NCBI GenBank assembly: GCA_003254925.1
Contig: QANZ01043248.1
Location: 1 to 64,000 of the forward strand
Reading direction: 5' to 3'
From: Chamaecrista fasciculata
Taxonomy: Eukaryota > Streptophyta > Magnoliopsida > Fabales > Fabaceae
Length of the DNA: 64,000 nucleotides
Made by a program: the position numbers and the translations under genes. Below are positions 50,601 to 62,779 of this stretch, piece by piece; the first letter of the stretch is position 1; the number at the start of each line of letters is the position of its first letter. The notes below the pieces were generated by a model, which did not search any database, was not told the origin of the DNA, and saw only the letters and a program-made list of their open reading frames with translations.

Positions 50601-53220
50601 CAAACTTGAAGCTTGCTTGGATTGGTTTGAGGTCAGTTTATCAGTTAACTGAACATGTCATTCAGTTGTTGTGTGCTTTATAGCATTTTCCTCTACCTTT
50701 AATTTTCATATTTATCTAGTTGATAATTAAAGTGCACACACACTAGCAAGCGTAAACACTCTTATTCTTCATAATAATAGAGCTGCTCTGAAACCCAAAC
50801 ACGATTTGTAAAAGTATACTATTTAATAAGTTTAGATTTCTTGCTCCATGACAGGTGGAAATTAACATTAAGCAGTCTTTTACTGGACCCCTTAAATGCC
50901 AACCGTGGAAAAACATGTGGCATGAGATGCTGAAATTGAATGGGTGGTTGTCTTCCCGATTATTTAAAGAAGAGTTTCCTGCCCATTTTGCTTCAATAAT
51001 TGATGCACTACCACTTCAAGAATATATGAATCCCACTTCTGGTCTTCTGAATTTAGCTGTAAATTTGCCACAGGAAAGTATAAACCATGACCTAGGGCCT
51101 TATGTCTGTCTTTCATATGGCTCTGATGAACAAAGCGATCTTGTGACAAAACTCTGTTACGACTCATACGATGCTGTAAGCTACCTTCCTTGTTATATTG
51201 CACTAAGTTTCTCATTTCTGAAACTGTAGCATGGTAAAGTAAATGATTATATCATGGAATACATTTTTTTAAGATGTTGAAATCAAGTGCCTTTTAAACC
51301 CCACCTCCCAAATATATACATTGTCTTGTGTATCTCATGCATGTAATCTGATCAGTGATAACTTTGAGGACATCTTATCTGAAGTAATAGGCATCTGTAT
51401 GGATTATTTCCTAGACATAAAGACTCCCTTGAATATGCTAGTTGCAATGTAAGTGAGAATCTGTTATATTTTGGTGATCTAATTTATTTTAAATCTTAAG
51501 CTCTTACAGTGGTCGCAACTTACAGTTGATTTGGCTATAGCCTTTCTAATGTATGCTGGAAACAACTAATATGACATGTCAACAAGTTGATGTACAGCCC
51601 AATTTAACAAAGTCCTCAGTCAATCGACTAATGTGTTTATCTAGGAAGTGTCCTAGCTTGATAAAAAGCAGTAGAAATCGGTTCAAAGCACTTTGAAGTT
51701 CACAGTTGCATCATCTGTTCTGTTGGTTTTATGTTCTTAAATCCAACATTAATATGTGTTGTGCAGAGTGTTTGTGCTGGTTTTAAATCAGTGCATGATT
51801 TATGCATGGGGTGGTGCATATTGGTATGAAATCCAATTGTGCAATCTGTGCCATTTATTGCATTTGATATTTTATTCCAGGTTAATATTATGACATATAC
51901 TTCGGATAGCCCTCTTCCTACAGAACAGCTCACAACTATAAGAAAGTTACTGAAAAAGCACAAAACTCTGTGTCGAACAGAGTCTTCCAAAATTACCACA
52001 GAGCAACAAGAGAATCAGAGAGTGAAAGCAAATTCCTTATTGCCTTCTGAAGACAGTGAAGAAACAGAGTTGCATAGCATGGGGAGAGAAAATATGCACT
52101 TTTCCAGGAGAGTTAATAGAACAACTTGCATCCCCGCTGAAGCGAAAAAAGTAGATAATCAGAGTGGAGATAGCAAAATTTTCCAGGATGGAGAATCTGA
52201 TTCTGATTCTGAACCCTCTTCACTTTGCAATGGGATTGCTGAGTCTCATTACCGTAATAATTGCAAAATTCCATTTGGCAACTCAAATAATGACAGAAAT
52301 AGAAAGTGTGTTGAACATTCTGGTGCCCAGTGGGATGTCTTTCGTAGACAAGATGTTCCAAAGCTCATAGAATACCTTAAAAAACACTCGGATGAATTTT
52401 CGTATACCCACGACTATCACAAGCAGGTAATTCAACAAGAAGACAATTCCATAGGAGGATTTTTATGGCCTTGATGAAAATTTGATTTTGTCCCATTTCT
52501 GCAGATAGTTCATCCTCTTTTAGATCAGTGCTTTTTTCTTGACAATACTCACAAAATGAGGCTCAAGGAGGAGTTGAGTAAGTATACTTCTATATCTCTA
52601 TATTTTATGTTCTGTCAAAAGTATAGGCTGAACTAAAAACAATGCTACCAGAAATTGAACCGTGGACTTTTGAGCAACATGTTGGTGAAGCCGTCATCAT
52701 TCCTGCTGGATGTCCGTATCAAATTAGAAATTCTAAGGTATCTTTTGCATCAATTTATCTATTCTCTCTCTATCTCTTTCTATTTGTCTTATTTAGAGAG
52801 TCTTTGATGATGTTTGAATTGTTCTGTATTGGATATTCACTCTTGTTGAGCATCATCGGTACATGTAACATTCTTTGCAATTTCAATTATTATTATGTGC
52901 AGTGCTGTGTTCATGTAGTTTTAGAATTTGTGTCCCCTGAGAATGCTACCGAGTGTATTCAGTTGATTGATGAAACCCGTCTACTTCCACAAGACCATCA
53001 AGCAAAAGTAGATCATCTTCAAGTGAGTTACTGAGTTTCCTAGTAACACTATTCACTGACTCAGCTTTCTATATGTTAGCTTTTCATTAGTTTTTCCCAT
53101 GAAGTTGACTATTTATTATTTTTTTTTATTTATGGATCACGAGAACAGGTGAAGAAAATGGCCCTTCATAGCATGAGTTCAGCAATAAAAGAAATACATG
53201 AGCTTACCAGCAAAATGTGA
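47680..53220 (+). CDS. JMJ24-like WRC/RING/JmjC protein, 12 exons, 1001 aa
   Basis: This is a nuclear protein of the KDM3/IBM1 family. The exons are 47680-48315, 48409-48548, 49343-49448, 49539-49665, 49769-49832, 49917-50631, 50855-51175, 51881-52426, 52505-52577, 52652-52737, 52903-53022 and 53149-53220; phases agree throughout, 1002 codons. A WRC motif lies near the N-terminus (Cys13, Cys23, Cys34, His37, with Trp21). A Lys-rich region (about 110-160) looks like a nuclear signal. A RING-like Cys cluster (about 229-285) begins CHWCQRSDSSKLIKC. The JmjC domain spans about 580-950. The two histidines of its HxD...H iron site are replaced: the usual LHCD is LCYD (Cys697, Asp699 kept), and the usual CPHQVRN is CPYQIRN (Tyr932). 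Demethylation is therefore unlikely. Arabidopsis JMJ24, as I recall, also lacks demethylase activity and acts through its RING part. The tenth exon uses the acceptor at 52650-52651; the nearer AG would create a stop. Confidence 0.92.
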
Positions 53221-54288
53221 TTGCACCATCTGAAATATGATATGCCTCTGTTCCTGTACCTCCTCACTTTCTTGATTCCTTGTTCTCATGCCTTCAATTT
53301 TGTATAGATTACTCACAAACACGTTATGAATTGGCTAATCTTACTGTAATATATGTATGTGTCGATCAAATGTTATGGTTTTGGTAATTTCATCATAGTT
53401 TATTTCAAAGAGGAAATTTGATTAACAGTGGCAGACATGTGTGATTGACACCGAGTTGCACGCGGTACAATTGGCCCTTCGGTTGCATAAAAAGCAAGTT
53501 ACACATGTGAATATATCCAAAGTCGCAGAGATTATACATCCAGTTGACTATGTATTTTCTAGCAGATCATTATGTTTTGATCGACGCACGCAGCATCACA
53601 TTGCCCCCAATAGTTTATTCTAATAAGAAAATGAAATACAAGATATACAAGCTTGCAAGATTGCCCCTTCCAGTTCCTTTAATCCAATAGTATGAATGAT
53701 TATTGATTAGCCACATTCGAGAATTTATAACCAATATTACAGATTTCCATGTATTCAATTTCCATGAATTATTTTCTTCTTTAATGACAACATCCATTGA
53801 AAGCATTATTATATAGTAACATAACCTGTTGAATGGTGCATCAAAATTATCAAGAATTTATATAATCTTCGAATAAGTCAAAAATTGAATGAATAATACT
53901 ACATACACAATCCCTAAACTGACAAAGTGTTACAACTGATTATCTAAAAAGAATTGAATTGGACAAACCTACAGCTGTAGCCAATTGGACCATAAAAGCA
54001 GTAGGCACCTGCGATAAAATACTTTCATGCTTTCTTTAAGCGTATACAACTAAGGAAAAATGTTCACCCCTTTATTCCTTCCACTATCATTTTTCCTGTA
54101 AACAGTTGACTCATATAACTGTTGGAACTTGATATTTTAACAAAATAAATACATGGGATAAAAGTTGGAAACGAGAAAAAGAACGAGTTCAGAAAGCCCA
54201 AGACTCAGTTAATTCTTGGGACCAATGATGTTTGGGGTTGTATAGTCAAAAATGTCTCGGCAGCCTCAAAAAAATCAAAAAAACCTTC
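53221..54288. other. Convergent 3' regions of two genes
   Basis: The JMJ24-like gene ends at 53220 and the ABC1 kinase gene ends at 54289 from the other side. The interval probably holds both 3' untranslated regions. No gene was seen. Confidence 0.55.
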
Positions 54289-57136
54289 TCAGGGAGCCAT
54301 CAGCCCATCAATAGTGTAAGAGAGAGACTTCGCCCAGTCAGCTCTGAGAACCAACGTCTGTAGCGTCTCCATCACATTGTACCCAGGATCAAGCTTTCTC
54401 TGCCAACCCTACAAAATTAGATAATTACCAAAATCAGCTGAATCACTATAGTATACTATAACAGTGTAAGCAAAAAGAAAAATGAATAATCAATGGATTG
54501 GGGAATGGGGAAGGAGGGCAGTGTCTATAATCTAATTATGTTTCAGATTCACCTAAGTGTTTCCTAATGCATGTCATTCACACAACACACTGTCATAGTG
54601 GTGCTATATCAAGCATTACTGAGCTTAAGAAGAAAAACGATTACCTCAAGAACCAAGGTAGTCACCATAACAGTACAAACGTTGCCGTCAATATTAACTC
54701 TGTGCCGCCTTACTTTCTCGAGTAACTGCTCTATGCACTCAGCTGGATGGACCAGATCACCTTCTGGGGTGCCCCAAAAAGCAAAGGACTCGTCCACTTC
54801 CTGTCACAAACAAACAGTAGACTCCATGAATCAAGTGGCATTGGAATCATATGCAAGTAACTCTGAAATAACTGAAACAAAATACATAAATATCTCCAGG
54901 AAACACAAGCAACAAAATATTCAAAGTCAAGTACAATCTGTTAGTTGTAACCAAAAAAAAAGTACAATCTGTTAGTGAGAAAAACTTGACTACAATGGAT
55001 GATGCAACATTTTGACAGCTCATTAACTTAACTGAACAAACTGGGGAGAGCAGCACTTGCTAACAAATGTCAAAAAATGGTTTGGATACTCAAACTAATA
55101 AACATTGGTTACTTGACATTTACACCCTTGAGTCCCCACTTCAACTCAAAATGCAGAAGTGATAAGATGATTACATCAATTTCACAACCATTCCTGCAAA
55201 AGAGTTACATGTTCAAGTTCAACAAATTACCTCAATAAAAGCCTTTGGATTTGGGCAATTCTGTTGCTTTGATAACCTTAGTGTGCACTCAGCAGCAGTC
55301 CGGCCATCTCGACGGGCAACAGCTTTGAAAAATTCCAGTAAATTTAACCTATCACTTCCAGAAAGTTCAGCAGTCATGCCTACATCAAGGAAAACCACAT
55401 GAGGCTTTGATTTGAAGAGACCTTTGCGAGGAGATTTGTTTTGCGACACACGAACGAGGATATTTCCAGGATGCATGTCTGCATGAATAAAGTTGTCCAC
55501 CTGAAAGAAGACAGCCAACCTCTTGGAAGCTAAATCTTTACAATGTTCAAGTTCAAAACTATCATAGGCCTCATGCTTCTTTTAGCCTAAACTAATGACT
55601 AACATGCCATTACAGATAGATCCAATAATTGCATTCAAAAACCATGAAGAATGACTGTATTCACTAAAATGACTGGAGACCAAATAAGCATTAGGAGAAG
55701 GAAAAAAACGACCCTTAAAATTTACAATATTAATATGCTACAATGCAACCACAAACTACTGAACATCAACAGAATAAAAAAATAGTAATTGGTACAAATG
55801 TTACCAGAAGCATCTTCAAAAGGGCATGAGTCCCAATGTGAGCAAGAGCAGATTTAATCCGCTCATGTCCTGGCAGGTCATCAACATAGTAAGAGACGCA
55901 TTCTCCATGTTCATATGTTTCCACCAAAACAGCAGGATGCACCAAAGGATAGACAGGCTTGGGGAAAGAAACATCCCTCCATTGACGGAAATTGTAAATA
56001 AATCGGCTCAAATGGGCAGCTTCCCTTGCAAGGTCAACTTGAGACATCATGAAAACTGCAAACTGTTGCACACTTTCATCCAATCTTAACCATCTAAGTG
56101 TAGGAATAAGATTTGAAATTCTTGCCACAGTATTGATAATCAAAAAATCCCTTCTGATTGACTCTCCCACACCAGGATGTCTAACCTTCACTGCAACATC
56201 AAGAGGCTTCCCTTTTTGACCAGGGTAACGATATTTTAAAGAAGCCCTATACACTTGGGCAATACTTCCAGATGCCACAGGCACTTCTTCAAAATTCTCA
56301 AAAATTTCAGATATCTTCCGACCAAATGATCTTTCTATAGTCTTCTTTGTGTAGCTAAAACTATGTTCAGGAGCTTTGGTATGAAGTTCTGAAAGCGTAG
56401 CACAAAGATCTTGAGGAAAAAGATCAGGCCTTGTAGCTGCCCACTGACCCCATTTTATGAACGCTGGACCTGCATTTTCTAGTGTACGGAGAACAATCTG
56501 AAGCCATTTCTTCCTGAACTTTGGCCCAAAAGAATCAGCAAGAGGTGCCATTATTATGCTTGGAGAGAAAAGTATGGCTAAGTAGAGAGCTCTCAATAAC
56601 AAGATAAGGCCATCTAGTGCCAAAAATACAAATGAGAAAAAGTAAGTGTATCCATCTTCTGCACGCATGTATAAAGCATTCTGTGATGGATATCGTTCTG
56701 CATCTGCCCACTGTCGCCGATTCCATGCTAGCTCTCCACATGTAAAAGCAAAAATGCCAGGAACTAGCAAATAAGAACGGGCCAAAGCCAAGCTGACTGC
56801 TTGAGCAATAATATCTATGGAGGAAAATGTACGGTCACCATTGGAAGAATACTTTCTGCATAAAATTCTCCAAGCATGTTGGGAACGCTGTGTCACTACA
56901 CTACTCGCTGAGACTACAGAAATGTTCCTAGAAAAGAATTGCTTGCAAAAGTTCTCCTTTGTCCCATATGAGAATGACCGATGGGCTTCCCTAGGAAACT
57001 TATATTGTATGTACAACCTGCATTGTTGAATATTCGGTCCAACTGAGACGATTGATCCATATCTACTCGCTTCAGGATACCTACTCCTATAGTTTCTAAG
57101 AATAGATTGACGAACACTCCTTATATGTCCAAGCAT
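54289..57136 (-). CDS. ABC1/aarF-domain atypical kinase, 4 coding exons, 625 aa
   Basis: This is a UbiB-family atypical kinase related to ADCK2-type proteins, probably mitochondrial. The coding exons are 57136-55805, 55500-55231, 54800-54645 and 54408-54289; phases agree, 626 codons. The ATG at 57136 is used, because the codon before it is TTG. The N-terminus (about 1-95) is rich in Arg and Ser with few acids, like a mitochondrial presequence. Hydrophobic stretches lie at about 120-133 and 165-198. Kinase hallmarks are KWGQ (228-231, the KxGQ motif), ASGSIAQVYRA (288-298, the Ala-rich loop variant), VAVKV with Lys317, HADMHPGN with Asp452 and Asn457, and LDVG with Asp483 in place of DFG. The family supports coenzyme Q synthesis and lipid homeostasis in mitochondria and plastids; the exact substrate is unknown. 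One micro-insertion lies in an intron (54946-54959). Confidence 0.93.
54946..54959 (+). mobile_element. Micro poly(A) insertion TGTAACCAAAAAAA
   Basis: The 14-nt insert in an intron of the ABC1 kinase gene lies between exact 17-bp copies of AAGTACAATCTGTTAGT (54929-54945 and 54960-54976). Confidence 0.7.
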
Positions 57137-58789
57137 CAAAAATCTGCAAACCCAAAATAATGTAACCTATAACAACGTTAGAATCTGTTCACAATGTCAT
57201 GGAATGTCTCATCAACTCACTAACTTTTAGCAAAAGCCATCCACTTTTCTAAACTGTCATATTTAACAAATTTGCCACTTTACTTACAAGCATGCAAATA
57301 TGTGATAATTATATTTCAACCTCTGATGAAATGATTTTAAAACATTAATTACTGGGATTATTGACTTGAAGAATGAAAAAATGTAATTTCCTCCATAATT
57401 TTATTTTATACCAGGCTAAACAGCTAAATTTTTCCATTTGTTAAGAGTCTCTTTCCTACTTTGTTCTGTCCTTAATTCAAAGTTTCTAATCTCCATCCAT
57501 TTTAACAACTTATTGTTCCTCCAAGTTTTCACCACTTCCATACGTAATGTGTTAAGCTTTCATGGTCCGATGACCCACCTAAGTTATATAATGAACTGAT
57601 GTAGGTAGATATTTCATTTATATGGTTAAGCAGATTCGTTATGTAACTATCTACTGGGAGACCACCATAATCCATGTATCCATAAAACTGATAAAAGCCC
57701 ACATGAACACAAAACAGAGTGTTTGCTTAGAATAGACACCTTAAATAGTTAAAATTAAGATAAGGGAGATATCAAGTAAGACAGAGAGATTAAAGAAATC
57801 AGCACCATTAGACAACAATATATAGTCAAGGAAACAAAAACCAGGTGTACAACCCTCCAAGCTGCTAGTTTAATTTAGGCCTCCTTTTAGTAACAGATCC
57901 ACTCCTCACCGACACCAATGTTATTTTGAAGGCTTTGGCATTAACTTGACCGTAAAAGATTCCATTTTTGACAAGGCATTGTGAGATCGCCAAGGATCAT
58001 GATACAAGCCTTATTATCTACATCCCAGGAGAAGTGGGCAAGGTTATCCTCTTACAAGAGAAACCTCAAGTTGGGCAGGTAAAGTTAGAAAGTTGCACAT
58101 ACAAGGAATAGGGATAAAGTGATTCCGGGGAATGACAACCTAGAATAGCACCATATGAGCACAACCGGTTTAGAGAATTAAAATCTTTCCGACGAGAAAA
58201 ATATGGCAGCTACGCATACATGGAGGCCATAGATCTCTACCGAAACCAGGAATTCTTTTATAACAACGGACGGGAAGGTTAAAGACCAAAGCTTTCATTA
58301 TTACACTAGACACGCAAAGGCCAAACCCAGCCTTCATTGTAAATCACGGTCGCTAAATTGCTGAGAAATTACCAATGTTTCCCATAATCCTTTCTGGCGA
58401 CCACGAAACGGAAAAAGATTGGAAGTAAAAACAAAATTATAAAAAAAAACCATAAAGTAAATCCACCTTAGCTTCAAATACAATATTGCTTCAAAGATCT
58501 CGAGCCCTCATTCCAGTAAAGAGGCTAATAATTCTCAAGAACCCACAACAAATTATTCCAAAACAAAGACGAGTATGAAGAAAATAACCTGGGGGGAAGG
58601 ACAACATGCTACTGCGGGAGTTGACGACGGCACGGACGTGGAGAAGAGAGGCGGTGAAGAGACGTAAGAGAGGAAGAAGAAGGAGAAAAAAGAAAGAAAC
58701 GAAAGGGTTGAATTGAATCTGAGAGTGGAAAAGGCGTAGTCAGCGATGGCAATGGCGGTCAGAGAAAGGCACGCGAAGATTTGGGAGAG
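57137..58789 (-). other. 5' leader exon and long leader intron of the ABC1 kinase gene
   Basis: A TTTGCAG acceptor lies eight bases before the start codon at 57136. On the minus strand a CCCAG|GTTATT donor lies at 58589/58588, preceded by GC-richer sequence to about 58780 that looks like a leader exon. This implies a leader intron of about 1.4 kb. The interval 57145-58588 has no gene of its own. A short upstream ATG lies just before the donor. Confidence 0.6.
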
Positions 58790-59464
58790 GAAGGGTTAAT
58801 TATGACTAACGACCAAAGGTCCTGAGGCCATAACTCATAAGCCAGCAATAGCATTTTAGACTTGGCGCGATACACAGAAAACCCTAAATGGGCTTTCAAC
58901 GAAACACTTACGAGAGGAATAAATCAATGTAAAACCAAAACAATTTAAATTCTATTCTTTCATCTCTTGTCAAAAATTAAGTTTCGTGATTGTCTGCGGA
59001 TCACGCCTCCTCTATATTACACCAAAAATAATTAAATTATACAGTCAAAGTACAAAGAAAATATAGATTTCCCTTACGACTAAATTTTAAGGGACCACGA
59101 GAAAAATGATGTTTGTATCAAAGTTAAGAAGATATTAATAAAAAGGTTACTATTTTTCGTTATTATGGATGAAATTGTAGATACAAAGCAATTTCTATTT
59201 TCTTGTAGCGTGGCATGTTTCATTTTTGGTCCCTCACACGCGGGTTTATTTAATGCGCAAAGGTGGGAACCATCGGTAACCGCAATCTCCTTGCGTTGGT
59301 CCGAAGCTACTTATGTGTCTCTTTTGAGTGCACATATTAATTTGACATTGAACGTGGCACTTCCAAATACTCACATAAATTACTCAGACAATTTTTTTAA
59401 AATTTTATTACTTTATATATCATAATATTTTTTTATATTCAAATTTATTTTGTATCAAGATTAG
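58790..59464. other. Promoter region and AT-rich spacer
   Basis: This is the upstream region of the ABC1 kinase gene followed by AT-rich sequence. No gene was seen. Confidence 0.45.
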
Positions 59465-60107
59465 TAGAGGTGAGCATCGGTCCGGTTCGACTCAGTTTGT
59501 TTATTTTTTTGAACTGAACCGATGTAATTGGATGACCAAAATAACCATCAAATTCATCCAAAAAATTTTGGACATTCGAACCAAACCAAATCGATTATAA
59601 TCAATTTGGTTTAGTTCAGTTGGTTGGCTTTTATGTATACTTTTTAAGAAAAATTATATTGATAAAATTATAATATCATACAAATTATAATATCTATAGA
59701 AATTCATATGTTACCAAGTATATGCAATTATGCATGCATATATAATTTCTAATTCATTATTTCTGGATTTCAAATATGAGATTTCTTTAAATCTAAAATT
59801 TCATAATATTCATAATTTCATAGTAGTTATAAAACTCTAAAATAAAATTTGAGGCTTAATTAGTGGTTTAATGAATGAGATTGATAGGAAGTTTCATTTT
59901 ACATATGAAAGTATTTTATTTATAGAAGTATTTTGTATTTAAAAATATATAGGTTCGGTTTTATTGGATGGTTCGATTCACCATCAATTTGTAAAATAAA
60001 CCGAATCAAACAAGTTTAGTTCTTTCATTTTTCGTCCAAACCATCCAAATTTTAATTGGTTTTCATCAATTTGGATTGATTTGGATCGGTTAGAATTGGA
60101 TGTGTTC
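59465..60107. mobile_element. Probable decayed relative of the 9705-10963 transposon family
   Basis: Both subterminal regions carry GGTTCGG, GGATGGTTCG and GGATCGGTT-type repeats in opposite orientation, as in the Pack-type element at 9705-10963. The ends AGAGGTGAGC and GTGTTCCCT are weak versions of AGGGGTGTTC and its complement. The flanks AGATTAGT and AGGTTAGC match at six of eight bases. The AT-rich core has no coding capacity. Confidence 0.5.
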
Positions 60108-60513
60108 CCTTAGGTTAGCAAATTACTTTTATTAAATAATTTTTGTGGTCAGAATATTTTGTAAGTTATTAAAAAACGTTTTTAAAAATTGTATACTAAT
60201 TGGGTCAAAGTTTTAAAAGCCCAACCCAGTCCATTTAAGAAATAAAGTTTTCTTTTAAAGACAAACAAAAAAGCCCAAAGTGACTTTTATCCTTTCAGGC
60301 TTCAGCCATGCATGATCCGGCCTACATGTTATATTATACACGATATCTGTGTTGTTGTTCCAAACCGACTTATCCCTAAATAACGAAAAAGTAACATAAT
60401 AATCCGAAAATGGGGAAAATGGTAAATAATAAATTGAGAAGTAATTAACAATGAACCAAAATGACTGAAATATATAGTTGGTGTACATGATAAGAAGCAT
60501 GAGAGTATATATA

Positions 60514-60661
60514 TCTTATATTATATGGCTCCACCCCTTTCTGGTCGTCCACATTTTAAAACTATAGTACAAAATTAATAATAAAAGGAAAATTATTATT
60601 TGATCCCTTCTTTTTTACTGTGTTAACGATTTAGTCCCTAACGGGCACGCAAAACCTCTAG
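60514..60661 (+). mobile_element. Short Helitron with a rearranged 3' hairpin
   Basis: It starts TCTTATATTATATGG and ends CTAG, like 7146-7324, but is only 148 bp long. About 30 bases before the end are missing, including the left arm of the hairpin. The remaining CCTAACGGGCACGC is the inverted form of the hairpin loop and arm found in the other copies. It lies between runs of TA. Confidence 0.7.
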
Positions 60662-60761
60662 TATATATATATATATTGGTAAATGACGTATGTAAATTAA
60701 ATAACTATGATGATTAGTAAATAGGTAATTGGGTATAGAAACAGATATAGGTAGGCGTTGG

Positions 60762-61618
60762 TTAGCGTCTGGTAGTGTTGGTCTTGGATTCCTTCTGTGA
60801 GTTGAAGTAAATGGCGGCAACGGGAAGAGCAAGGGCGTGTTTGGAAGCAAATAGACGCGTATTAAAATTAGCACGATTTTGTTGTGCTTCAACTTCCTCC
60901 TCACCTGATTGCTTAAATGCCACAAACACGTACCTATGGATCCCCGTCCGTGGATTTGGCCCCATGTAACTCACCACCTCTCTCCCTATACCAATCACAA
61001 ATTTACCATATATATAATCACTCAAATATTATATATATATATTCACGTAATCATCACTTAATTACCTTGCGAGGCTTCACAACCCTCTGGAATATCCACA
61101 ACAATCCTGCCATAGTCCAAAGACAATATAAATATATATGCGAACATGCAGGTGCGACAATTTTAAAAGAATCAGCAATATTTATAATGAGAGGAAAATT
61201 TAGATACATACCAATGGAGCCACTCTCTATATGTTGGTTCACTAGGACTTGGAGCATCAGGGTCCACCATTACCTAATATGCATGCAGTAATTAACTTAG
61301 TTTAATTAGTTCCTGGCCTCTTCATCATTCCAACTAGTACCTCAAACTAAATTGTGTTAAAATTAATTAAGGTGAATGAAGAAGTTAAAGTTTATATACC
61401 AGAGTATATAGATTATTGGTAGCATTAATATGATTGGTATTATTGAGAGGAAGAATTCGGAGATGAGGTGTGTGAGCAGCCAAGGAGGGTTTGATGTCAC
61501 AACCATTAGCCACCTGTTTCGACCCAAACTGGACTGTGATTCTGGCCGTCGGAATAAATGGGTCAACCACCTCTCCGATCACCTTCCCCACTGCAAGTGG
61601 TTCAATGGATCCACCCAT
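60762..61618 (-). CDS. MOTHER OF FT AND TFL1-like PEBP protein, 4 exons, 181 aa
   Basis: This is a phosphatidylethanolamine-binding-type regulator. The MFT branch acts in seed dormancy and germination through ABA and gibberellin signalling, in the nucleus and cytoplasm. The exons are 61618-61400, 61273-61212 (62 nt), 61106-61066 (41 nt) and 60985-60762; the 62- and 41-nt middle exons are diagnostic of the FT/TFL1 family. The total is 182 codons. Motifs are [10 protein letters not shown] (77-86), then [18 protein letters not shown] and [11 protein letters not shown]. The residue that separates FT (Tyr) from TFL1 (His) is Trp91, as in MFT. The C-terminus [13 protein letters not shown] followed by a basic tail also fits MFT. 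A G-box/ABRE lies about 250 bases upstream. Confidence 0.93.
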
Positions 61619-61869
61619 TACTTACTTACTTATTACAAACTCCCTACTTCTAGCTACCTAGTTACTAGTGTGTTATAATTATAGTTTGTGATTTTATATG
61701 ATATGATCGATATTGTAATACGTTATATTTAATTTGGTCTCATATATATATGTTTTATTTGTTGTGTGTTGGGATTATGAAAAAGGAGGATGTGGTGGGT
61801 GAGTGACACGTAGCAATAAGGGTATGTTGAGTGGCAGATGGGCTGTCCACTATGATAGTGGCAACAGAG

Positions 61870-61877
61870 CACGTGTC
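61870..61877. promoter_or_regulatory. G-box/ABRE in the MFT-like promoter
   Basis: CACGTG at 61870-61875 overlaps ACGTGTC (61871-61877), the abscisic-acid response element core. It is about 250 bases before the start codon at 61618. Arabidopsis MFT is controlled by ABI3/ABI5 through such sites, as I recall. A CATGCA (RY-type) word is in the first intron at 61282-61287. Confidence 0.45.
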
Positions 61878-61879
61878 TC

Positions 61880-62779
61880 TTACCTGTGCGTCTGACGGTT
61901 ACCGAAATGACATCCATGTCCCTCTCCCACTCACTTTCACATCTATTCAATAATTTTCACATGTATATAATTCTGCATGATTATAAATTAATTATTAGAT
62001 TAGATTTACAAAATCAGAGGTTTGGCTCCAATAAGGGCTTCTTATCCAGTTTTAGAATATTGTACTACTTGAATTGGAGGGATATGTTGAAGTCTTCTGA
62101 TTTTTAATCAGTGTTTAATTAAAAAGAAACAGAAGAATGTGTTTTATTTCCCAGATTGAAACCAGCAAGCAAGAATTGACTTTCCAAATATAAACTGCTC
62201 CCACTTATGCAAAATGCTATTAGCTGACTTCGAAAGGTAGTGTTTTCAAATGCCACTTTCCCAAATTCAACTGCACTCTTGTCACTTCAACTACTTTTGT
62301 TCTCCACTTATTCTACAACTTCCAAGTGTCAATATATCTATATTATAATTATTTAGTTTATCCTTGTAATTCCATTCAATCGTTATATATTTAAATTTGT
62401 TTATTTTACTTCATATATGGTTAAGTTCTTATGATATATATATTATTGAGATTTGCTTGCGTGACTACCATCCATTGAACCATTTATTTCGTGTGTGTGG
62501 CTTCCCTTTGACCTCTTTTCATTAATTTATCTTCAACTTTTCTTGAATGTTGAACAGAGTTACAAAAGAAGCAAAAAAAATAAGCTTCTTCCCACTGTGC
62601 TTATATATCACAAAGGTATTTCTATTCTAAATCTTATAAGCATAGATAGTATTTTAAAAGTTTATGCATTTTTATCCTTTTTGATCTGATATTTGCATTT
62701 TGAATTGAAGTAGGTAACAACTTGTTATTCTATATATTTTGATATCAGATTTTCTTGCTTTTGGATAGGTGCAGAAAAG
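61880..62779. other. Spacer upstream of the MFT-like gene
   Basis: No gene was seen. The expected left terminus of the CACTA element to the right was searched for here and not found. Confidence 0.4.

Noticed and set aside
52577..52652. Alternative acceptor at about 52626 for the tenth exon of the JmjC gene
   Set aside because: Joining there places a TGA directly in frame. The acceptor at 52650-52651 restores EEL-K-IEPWTFEQ, matching the family.
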